Assembly: GCA_020633495.1 (NCBI GenBank)
Contig: JACKDR010000002.1
Span: 434,001 to 498,000 of the forward strand
Direction: 5' to 3'
Length of the DNA: 64,000 nt
Origin: Kofleriaceae bacterium
GTDB taxonomy: Bacteria; Myxococcota_A; Polyangia; Haliangiales; Haliangiaceae
The notes under the pieces are model-generated. The model saw nothing but the letters and a program-made list of their open reading frames with translations. It did no database searches and was not told the origin of the DNA. This document shows positions 57,520 through 64,000 of the stretch, piece by piece (the first letter of the stretch is position 1; every line of letters begins with the position of its first letter). The translations under genes and the position numbers were made by a program.

Positions 57520-57966
57520 TCAGCCCCGCCACTTGATCAGGAACAGCACGGCGCTGCACAGGCCGATGATGCCGATCGGTAGCGAGAAGCCGAGCAGCTT
57601 CTTCTGGATCTCGAGCCCCTTTTTCTCGGCTGTCCCTTCGCCCGGGATCCATGTCGCGATCAGTCCGAAGCCCAGGATGAAGCCCAGGATGATCTCCGAC
57701 AGGATGTAGAACAGGCACGCGAACGCCGCGAGCTTGTCGATCTTCATCACGAGGCTGAACCAGGACATGTCCAGCCCGCCCCACGAGAAGATCACGTAGT
57801 GCAGCAGGTCCCAGATGCCGTAGAAGAGCAGGCCGACCCCCAGGAAGCCCTGGTACGGCGCCACCTTCGCGAACAGTTCTTTGGCCTCCGGCTTCTTCGC
57901 GATGATGAAGCTCGACAGCGCGATGAGACTGCCCAGGATCACTGCCAGTGGTCCGATCAGATACAT
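57520..57966 (-). CDS. Small integral membrane protein, four TM segments
   Basis: 148-aa hydrophobic protein: TMs at about 3-22 (LIGPLAVILGSLIALSSFII), 42-62 (FLGVGLLFYGIWDLLHYVIF), 78-102 (AFACLFYILSEIILGFILGF) and 126-145 (LPIGIIGLCSAVLFLIKW), with a short Lys/Glu-rich loop (GTAEKKGLEIQKK). Function unknown. AGGGGGG lies upstream of the ATG; a TACGGT -10 is about 30 nt before the start. Confidence 0.8.
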   Translation of the reverse strand: MYLIGPLAVILGSLIALSSFIIAKKPEAKELFAKVAPYQGFLGVGLLFYGIWDLLHYVIFSWGGLDMSWFSLVMKIDKLAAFACLFYILSEIILGFILGFGLIATWIPGEGTAEKKGLEIQKKLLGFSLPIGIIGLCSAVLFLIKWRG

Positions 57967-58128
57967 GAAACCCCCCTTTGGGTCCGTTGATGACCGTAAG
58001 GGTCACACGCATGCCCCGCGCTGTCACCCGCGGGGCCACGCCATCGTGACCTACTCCCGAGATCGGCCGGCGAGCCCGTAACCGGGCTCGCGGCCGATTC
58101 CGCGGCCGAACGCCGCGGCGCGGCGCGG

Positions 58129-58314
58129 CTAGGAGCGTGTACCCGATGGCCCCCCGGGCCGGGAGGCGTGGATCCGGTCCTCGATCGCCCGCAGGTTCAG
58201 CCGCGCGACGAACCCCTCGACGAAGTACAGCAGGTGCGACGCCGGCAGCCAGTCACGCGGCGACGGCGGCAACAGGAACGACTGCATCGGCGCGTACTGA
58301 CGGTAGGCCTTCAC
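58129..58314 (-). pseudogene. Transposase N-terminal remnant (IS1182-like)
   Basis: 61-codon ORF: VKAYRQYAPMQSFLLPPSPR, then DWLPASHLLYFVEGFVARLN and LRAIEDRIH, the N-terminal signature of IS1182-type transposases ('Y.PYQ..LLPPSLRDWLPE.HL.YFV'). It ends abruptly after RIHASRPGG; the catalytic DDE region is absent. No terminal inverted repeats were found. A relic of an insertion, not a functional element. Confidence 0.75.
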
Positions 58315-58619
58315 CCCGCCATTCGATCAGCCCGCCGCGCTGGTGTCGATCCCTTCGTGCACGACCGCGGTGGTGCCAGGCCACGCCGGCACGGGTGACG
58401 CGAGCGTGTGGGGGCGGCCGACGGCGAGTTCCGCAGCGGGTCCGCGCCACCACGCGACTGCGTCACCGCCCTCGGCACCCCCACCGCCCGCGGTCTTGTC
58501 ACCGCGAGGACTGTCTGAGCCGGAGGACGCCCCCCCGCGCTCGCGGCAGGACCCGTGCCGGCGGCCCGCGGTCTCCACACCGCTCGCGCAGGCGGGTATC
58601 CGCTACGCGCTCCTCGCTC
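58315..58619. other. 305-bp stretch without a gene
   Basis: Between the transposase remnant and the stop of the giant surface-protein gene. Open frames here have poor codon use. Nothing convincing was seen; it may hold decayed IS sequence. Confidence 0.5.
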
Positions 58620-61600
58620 CTAGCGAGCGCCGCGCGAGCGCCGCCGCGTCACCAGCCAGCCGACGCCCAGCAGCAGCGGCACCAGGCCGCCGGCGCCGTC
58701 GCGGCCGGTCGAGCAGCCACCACCGCCGGCGAACACCGTCACCGACGGCGGCGTCGGCGGCACCCGGCAGGTCGCGCTGTCGTCGGGCAGCAGCACGCAC
58801 GCGTAGCCGGCCGGGCAGTCGATCTGCGCGCACGGATCGGGCACGCACTCGCCGGTGTACGGGTTGCACGCCTCGCCGCCGGGGCAGGTGACGTCGATGC
58901 AGCGATCGCCGTGGCAGCGGCCGTCGTCGGGATCGCAGATCTGGCCCTCGGCGCACTCGACGCCGGCGCACGGATCGTCGGCGCAGACGCCGTCGGTGCA
59001 CAGCTGGCCGGTCGGACACTCGGGGTCGCAGGTCAGCGGCACGCACGCGCCGTCGCTGCAGAACTCGCCGGGGGCGCACGTGACCTCGAAGCACAGGTCC
59101 GGCTGGCACTCGCCGAGGTCGGTCTGGGTGTTGCGCACGCAGACCTCGCCGGTGGCGCAGCCGAGGGCGAAGCAGTCCTGGCACAGGCCGTTGGTGCAGG
59201 TCGTGCCGGTCGGGCAGTTCACGCCGTCGCAGAGATCGACGCAGGTCTCGGTGTCGCGATCGCAGTAGAAGCCGGGCTGGCACTGGATCTCGGCGCACGG
59301 GTCGGGCACGCAGAAGCGGTTGCCGGGGCCCTGATCGTCGCAGAAGAAGCCGAACGGGCACGGGAACTCGCCGGGGGCGCACGGGTTGCGGCAGCCGTTC
59401 TCGACGCAGCCCTGGCCGTCGGGGCAGGTCTGGTCGTCCATGCCGTCGCAGTCCTCGTCGATGCCGTTGCACGAGATCTCGGGCTCCGGCGTGATCGCGT
59501 CGCGGCAGTCGTCGACGCCGCCGACGCACTCGAGGTGGCCGAAGCGGCAGATGCCGGTCTCGGTGTACGGGTCGATGCCGGTCGGGATGCAGTCGCCGCC
59601 GTAGCCGGTGAGGTCCTCGTCGATCTGCAGGTCGCAGTCCTCGTCGAGGCCGTTGCAGACCTCGGGGGTGCCGGTCTGCTGGCCGACGCACTCGATCGCG
59701 CCGTCGACGCACTCGAAGGTGCCGACCGAGCAGGCGCCACCGCCGCCGCAGCTGTCGCCGATCGGCGCGCCGAGGTCCTCGTCGATGTTGCCGTCGCAGT
59801 CGTCGTCGAGGCCGTTGCAGACCTCGAGGCCGGCGGGGATCGTCGGCGCCGAGCACACGACGTTGCCGAGGCCGTCGCAGATCAGCACGCCGTCACGGTG
59901 ACAGACGCCGTCCTGGCCGTTGTCGCAGGCGTCGCCGAGGCCGAGCCCGTCGTCGGTCAGGCCGTTGCAGTCGTCGTCGAGGCCGTTGCAGAGCTCGGCG
60001 CTCGGGCCGATGTCGCCGACGCACTCGCCGAGCGCGTTGCCGTCGCAGGTGCGGACGCCGGTCGTGCACACGCCCTCGCAGGTGCCGCCGATCGTGCACC
60101 CGGTCGGGAACTCGTAGCACTCCTCGAAGATCTCGTCGACGAAGGTGTCGCAGTCGTCGTCGAGGCCGTTGCAGATCTCGTCGATCGGCGCCACGTCGTT
60201 CTCGCAGCTGAGCGCGCCGTCGACGCAGGCCAGCTGGCCGGGTACGCACGCGCCGATGTCGAGGCCGCAGTCCTCGCCGACGCCGGGCAGCGTGCCCTCG
60301 TCGACGATGCTGTCGCAGTCGTCGTCGGCGCCGTTGCAGATCTCGGGCACCGGGTTGCAGGTGCAGCTCGGCCCCTGATCCTCGTCGGTCAGGCCGTCGC
60401 AGTCGTCGTCGAGGCCGTTGCAGGTCTCGACCCCGGCGACCCCGGGCGGGGCGTCGCACACGGTGCCGGTGCCGTTGGTGGCGCAGACCCGGACGCCGGT
60501 GTCGAAGCAGCTGCCGGCCTCGCCGTTGTCGCAGGCCAGGCCGAGGTCGGGGAAGTCCTCGTCGACGCGGCCGTCGCAGTCGTCGTCGAGGCCGTTGCAG
60601 GCCTCGACCAGGATCGACTCCTCGATGATGTCGGCCATCGCGGCCGACAGCGCGGCGTCGTCGCTGGCCAGGATCGCGGTGCCGGTGCCGCCGGCGTCGG
60701 CGATCGCGTCGAGGTTGGCGATCACCGTGGGATCCGGCGTCGCGAAGCCGATGACGTGGACCAGGATGCCGGCGTTGCGCAGCGAGGTCGCGGCGGCGAC
60801 CGGATCGCCGCCGCAGGTCTCGGCGCCGTCGGTGACCAGGATGACCCGGTAGGGCCGGCAGCTCGCCGACAGGTCGTCGAGCATGACGTCGTCGAGGTAG
60901 CCGTGGGCCGAGTCGAGGATGCCGGCCAGCGGCGTCGTGCCGCTGCCGCGGACCTCCCAGTCGGTGCCCGGCGAGGTGGTCGTCCCCGAGTCGCTGTCGT
61001 GGTTGATGTAGGTCAAGAGGTCCGGCTCGTTGTTGGGCGTGAACGACACCAGCAGGTCGCCGGAGGCGAAGCCGCCGGCGCACGGCGCGGCGCCGCCGCC
61101 CTGCCAGCCGCCGGACTGCCGCCCGGCCGCGGCGGTCGGGCACAGGAAGTTCTCGGGCTTCTGGTGGAACCGCATCAGCGAGTACTCGACCTCGCCGAAC
61201 GCGGCGACCACGTTGGCGATGCCGTTCTTGACCTTGAACAGGCGCGAGTCGTCGGCGAGCGCGTTGTTGCAGCTGCCGTTGCAGGCGCACGCGACGTCGG
61301 CGCCGGCACACTCGGTCGAGCCGTCGCCGCCGGTGAAGTCGTCCGAGCAGGTCTCCCAGTTCATCGAGCCCGAGCTGTCGAGCGCGATCAGCAGGCGGGC
61401 GCGGGTGTCGACCGGGGTGAAGCCGGTGTCGCTCTCGTCGTCGTCGAACAGCGCGTCGCAGCCGTCGTCGCCGGGGAGCCCGCCGGCGCCGGCGAAGTCG
61501 GCCTCGCCGTCGCCGTCGTTGTCGAGGCCGTCCTGGCACTGCCGGTAGAAGGTCTCGGTGCCGTCCTGCGCGCTGCTGCAGTCGGGATCGTCCGGGAAGT

Positions 61601-64000
61601 CGGTCAAGCCGTCGCCGTCGTTGTCGATGCCGTCGCTGCACGAGGGCGTGCCGTCCTCGGTGTCGTCGGTGGGACCGTCGCAGCTGGGGTCGGCGGGCCA
61701 GTCGGCGCCGTTGGCGCCGTCGTTGTCGAGGCCGTCGGAGCACTGCGGCGGCCCCGGATCGGTCTCGGTGTTGTCCGACGGCGAGTCGCAGCCGGGGTCG
61801 GCGGGGAAGTCGGCGAGGCCGTCGCCGTCGTTGTCGAGGCCGTCGGAGCACTGCTTGGTCCCGGCGACGATGCACGACGCCGACTCGACGCTGATCAGCT
61901 TGCCGGGGGCCTGCGCGGTGGCACGCACCTCGAGGCCGCCGTACAGCTCGCCGAACCCGGGCAGGTAGTTGGCGACGGTCCAGGCGCCAGCGCCGTCCGC
62001 GGTGGCGGTGCCACGCTGGATCAGGCTGAACAGCAGCCGGATCGCGGCGTCGGCCTCGCTGGTGCCGCTGATCGTCGGCTGGGTCGAGATGATCGGCTGG
62101 CTGGTCGGCGGCTGGCACTGCAGGATCGGCGGCGCGGTGCGGACCGCGCCGACCGGGATCGTGACGGCCTCGGGGAACAGGGTCTCGAACTTGCCGAAGA
62201 CGTTCTGGTCGCCGTAGGCCTGGACGTCGAAGGTGTACAGCCCGGTGGCGGCGCCGGCCGGGACCGTGACCGCGAAGCTGATCGCCCGCGACTGCAGCGA
62301 CGCGTAGGTCTGGGAGGTGCTGAAGGTCTGGACGTTCGAGGTCGCGCAGCCGCCGCCGGTGCAGCTGAAGGTGGTGCCGCCGACGACGATCTGCCCGTTG
62401 GTGATGCTCCACCCGGTCGGCAGCGTGACCACCAGGCTGTCGTTGCCCCAGTTGGTGGTGCCCGCGTTGACCAGCGTGCCGTTGACCGCCCAGGTGGTGC
62501 TGCCGGCGGCCGCGAAGTTGGCCGTCGGATCGAGGGTGTTGGTCATCGCCAGCTTGGGGATCGCGACCGGCTGGACCACGGTCAGCGCCGTGGTCTCGAA
62601 GCCGCCGGGGTTGATCGCGTCGAGCTCGTTCGACTCGTACTGGCCGACCACGACGTTGGTGCCGCCGCCCTGGCCCTGGACGTCGATGTCGGCCTCGAGG
62701 ACGTACTCGTCGCCGGGCTGCAGCGTGCCCAGGTCCCACTCGACGCACGTCTTGTTGCTCTCGCCCGGGCACGTCTGGATGCGCGTCGGTGCCGGGGTCG
62801 CGGTGACGTAGGTCTGGTCCGACTCGACGTACTTGAGCTTGGCGACGACGCCGGTCTCGGGGTCGAGCGACAGGTTCTTGCCGTTCAGCACGTAGTGCAG
62901 GGTGTCGCCGACCGAGGCCACGGGCTTGCTGACCTCGACGTCGAACTTGAGGCGCAGGAACACGCACTGCGCGGCGCCGATGTAGTAGGGCCACGCGTTG
63001 TTGCCGCCGCCGGAGTTGGCCGACTTCGACGAGATGTCGGAGCCGGTGGCCTCGGCGCAGTCGACGTTGCCGGCGCCGGCGCCGAACGTCGGATCGATGG
63101 GCACCGACAGCACCCGCAGCGCGACCTCGGCGAAGACCGGCTCGCCGACGCGCGCCTCACCGCCGGCGAAGCGGACCGCCGTCGGCGACACCGCGGTGGC
63201 CGGGGTCAGGTCGTGGCCGGCGCCGGTCGGCACGCCGACCCGCGACATCGTGGTGCTGGCGCCGATGTTGCCGGCGCCGGTGCCGATGCGCGAGCCCGGC
63301 GACTGGATGCGGAGCCACGGCCCGAGCACGTTGTTGAGCTGGATCGCGCCGCCGGTGTCGGTGGCCTCGTACCGGTAGAAGGTGTCCGGGCCGGCGACCG
63401 GCGAGCCGTAGAGGTACGGGGTGTTGCCGTCGCCGTTGGAGACGACGCTGGTCGAGCCGCCGTAGGCGCGCACCTGGTCGTAGTCCCAGTCGTTGTGAGC
63501 GTTGTACGGGCCCGAGGTGTCGTTGAGCAGCTGGGTGATCTCGGGCGAGATCGCCCGCGGCTCCTCGCCGCCGGTCATCGGGATGCCGTTGTCGGTGTTG
63601 AGGAACAGGTTGTTGGGCGACGGCGACAGGTCCGGGTCGGTGGCGTAGAACACGCCGGTGTCGGCGTAGACCTGGGCGATCGAGCCGGTCTGGAACGAGC
63701 AGGTGCCGGTGGCGCACGGCACGCTGCTGAAGCTGTTGCACAGCGAGCCGCCCTGGCAGCCCTCGATCGACAGGCCGGCGCGGTTGGGCCGGATCGTGTT
63801 GCCGGCGGCGTCGGTGAAGCGGACGCCGACCAGCTCGGTGCCGGGCGGCACGTACTCGGTCAGGTAGCCGTTGACGCCGTGGACCGAGTTGGCCGGGGCC
63901 GGGGAGAACGCGAACTTGAACAGGATGATGTCGCCGACCTCGAGCGCGACGTCGCTGCCGGGGTTGCTCGACGTCCCGGACTCGGGGTCGAGCACCGCGA
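58620..64000 (-). CDS. Giant Cys-rich surface protein with VWA domain, MopE repeats and MYXO-CTERM tail (5' end outside window)
   Basis: At least 1,790 codons; the frame is still open at the window edge, so the N-terminus is missing. Visible parts in order: a beta-rich region, a DUF11-like repeat (DVEVSKPVASVGDTLHYVLN), Big-type domains, four 'CSDGLDNDGDGLADFP.DPGC' modules (about 715-840), a VWA domain with MIDAS DSSGSM (about 872) and VILVTDGAETCGG, eight MopE-type motifs 'CNGLDDDCDGxxDE' (about 1130-1510), Cys-rich CxxG modules, and a MYXO-CTERM ending GGCSTGRDGAGG, hydrophobic LVPLLLGVGWLV, TRRRSRG. Such proteins sit on the outer surface and act in adhesion or metal binding. Confidence 0.9.
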   Translation of the reverse strand, partial: AVLDPESGTSSNPGSDVALEVGDIILFKFAFSPAPANSVHGVNGYLTEYVPPGTELVGVRFTDAAGNTIRPNRAGLSIEGCQGGSLCNSFSSVPCATGTCSFQTGSIAQVYADTGVFYATDPDLSPSPNNLFLNTDNGIPMTGGEEPRAISPEITQLLNDTSGPYNAHNDWDYDQVRAYGGSTSVVSNGDGNTPYLYGSPVAGPDTFYRYEATDTGGAIQLNNVLGPWLRIQSPGSRIGTGAGNIGASTTMSRVGVPTGAGHDLTPATAVSPTAVRFAGGEARVGEPVFAEVALRVLSVPIDPTFGAGAGNVDCAEATGSDISSKSANSGGGNNAWPYYIGAAQCVFLRLKFDVEVSKPVASVGDTLHYVLNGKNLSLDPETGVVAKLKYVESDQTYVTATPAPTRIQTCPGESNKTCVEWDLGTLQPGDEYVLEADIDVQGQGGGTNVVVGQYESNELDAINPGGFETTALTVVQPVAIPKLAMTNTLDPTANFAAAGSTTWAVNGTLVNAGTTNWGNDSLVVTLPTGWSITNGQIVVGGTTFSCTGGGCATSNVQTFSTSQTYASLQSRAISFAVTVPAGAATGLYTFDVQAYGDQNVFGKFETLFPEAVTIPVGAVRTAPPILQCQPPTSQPIISTQPTISGTSEADAAIRLLFSLIQRGTATADGAGAWTVANYLPGFGELYGGLEVRATAQAPGKLISVESASCIVAGTKQCSDGLDNDGDGLADFPADPGCDSPSDNTETDPGPPQCSDGLDNDGANGADWPADPSCDGPTDDTEDGTPSCSDGIDNDGDGLTDFPDDPDCSSAQDGTETFYRQCQDGLDNDGDGEADFAGAGGLPGDDGCDALFDDDESDTGFTPVDTRARLLIALDSSGSMNWETCSDDFTGGDGSTECAGADVACACNGSCNNALADDSRLFKVKNGIANVVAAFGEVEYSLMRFHQKPENFLCPTAAAGRQSGGWQGGGAAPCAGGFASGDLLVSFTPNNEPDLLTYINHDSDSGTTTSPGTDWEVRGSGTTPLAGILDSAHGYLDDVMLDDLSASCRPYRVILVTDGAETCGGDPVAAATSLRNAGILVHVIGFATPDPTVIANLDAIADAGGTGTAILASDDAALSAAMADIIEESILVEACNGLDDDCDGRVDEDFPDLGLACDNGEAGSCFDTGVRVCATNGTGTVCDAPPGVAGVETCNGLDDDCDGLTDEDQGPSCTCNPVPEICNGADDDCDSIVDEGTLPGVGEDCGLDIGACVPGQLACVDGALSCENDVAPIDEICNGLDDDCDTFVDEIFEECYEFPTGCTIGGTCEGVCTTGVRTCDGNALGECVGDIGPSAELCNGLDDDCNGLTDDGLGLGDACDNGQDGVCHRDGVLICDGLGNVVCSAPTIPAGLEVCNGLDDDCDGNIDEDLGAPIGDSCGGGGACSVGTFECVDGAIECVGQQTGTPEVCNGLDEDCDLQIDEDLTGYGGDCIPTGIDPYTETGICRFGHLECVGGVDDCRDAITPEPEISCNGIDEDCDGMDDQTCPDGQGCVENGCRNPCAPGEFPCPFGFFCDDQGPGNRFCVPDPCAEIQCQPGFYCDRDTETCVDLCDGVNCPTGTTCTNGLCQDCFALGCATGEVCVRNTQTDLGECQPDLCFEVTCAPGEFCSDGACVPLTCDPECPTGQLCTDGVCADDPCAGVECAEGQICDPDDGRCHGDRCIDVTCPGGEACNPYTGECVPDPCAQIDCPAGYACVLLPDDSATCRVPPTPPSVTVFAGGGGCSTGRDGAGGLVPLLLGVGWLVTRRRSRGAR

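Noticed and set aside
58129..58619. Complete insertion sequence
   Set aside because: Only the transposase N-terminus is present; no catalytic region, inverted repeats or target duplication was found.
58343..58891. Plus-strand ORF overlapping the giant surface protein gene
   Set aside because: Low-complexity Arg/Ser/Pro composition and no homology-like motif; it is a shadow of the minus-strand gene.

Overview
The window is very GC-rich, gene-dense chromosomal DNA with strong G/C bias at third codon positions. It encodes cysteine-rich secreted proteins with MYXO-CTERM-like tails, MopE-type metal-binding repeats, many 'Asp/Ala after Cys' lipoproteins, Ser/Thr protein kinases with C-terminal periplasmic parts, an FHA-sigma-54 activator, a PilZ protein and a B12-dependent ribonucleotide reductase. 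Together these point to a myxobacterium (Myxococcota), probably a Polyangia/Haliangium/Kofleriaceae-type lineage; the exact taxon is inference. No rRNA, tRNA, CRISPR array or intact mobile element was seen.

Layout. 0-3.1 kb: nrdJ and its terminator. 3.1-12.2 kb: a beta-propeller lipoprotein, the FHA-sigma-54 regulator, a trypsin-like protease, an AgmX/PglI-type lipoprotein, a sialidase-like lipoprotein, a GNAT protein and a small ORF. 12.2-17.6 kb: a DUF4349 protein and a methyltransferase, then a damaged stretch holding a frameshifted glycosyltransferase, the start of a phosphotransferase, a winged-helix fragment and a lipoprotein fused to the end of a flippase-like membrane protein. 17.5-28.5 kb: acyl-CoA synthetase, a lipoprotein, three tandem paralogous membrane-anchored proteins of unknown function, a WYL regulator with a VOC protein, an enoyl-reductase-like protein, a lipoprotein/membrane protein pair and serA. 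28.5-36.6 kb: unknown proteins, a frameshifted pseudokinase with a zinc-ribbon tail, a GlcD-like oxidase, a translationally coupled P-loop pair and a MYXO-CTERM protein. 36.7-43.5 kb: a VWA lipoprotein and a divergent lipoprotein with a caspase/gingipain-like His-Cys dyad, thioredoxin, DUF2515, and a TlpA-DUF3570-DUF4266 operon. 43.5-57.5 kb: two kinases, a sigma-54-driven divergent gene pair, PilZ, lipoproteins, a cupin/XRE regulator, a SUKH protein with a histone-H1-like tail, and a (p)ppGpp-hydrolase-like HD protein coupled to the second kinase. 57.5-64 kb: a four-TM protein, a transposase remnant and a giant MYXO-CTERM surface protein that runs off the window.

The most interesting signals are regulatory. 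(1) Seven sigma-54 (-24/-12) promoter candidates lie in front of mostly secreted or envelope genes. Three of them carry a shared 17-bp palindrome, CGTTGC-N5-GCAACG, centred 86-87 bp upstream of the predicted start site, which looks like the enhancer of an undescribed sigma-54 regulon. (2) At about a dozen genes a TANNNT -10 box sits 6-9 nt before the start codon, which implies leaderless transcription. (3) An intergenic array of two alternating palindrome families lies between a kinase and its neighbour.

Caution: several otherwise sound genes carry single-base frameshifts in GC-rich low-complexity sequence, so uncorrected sequencing errors are a real possibility.
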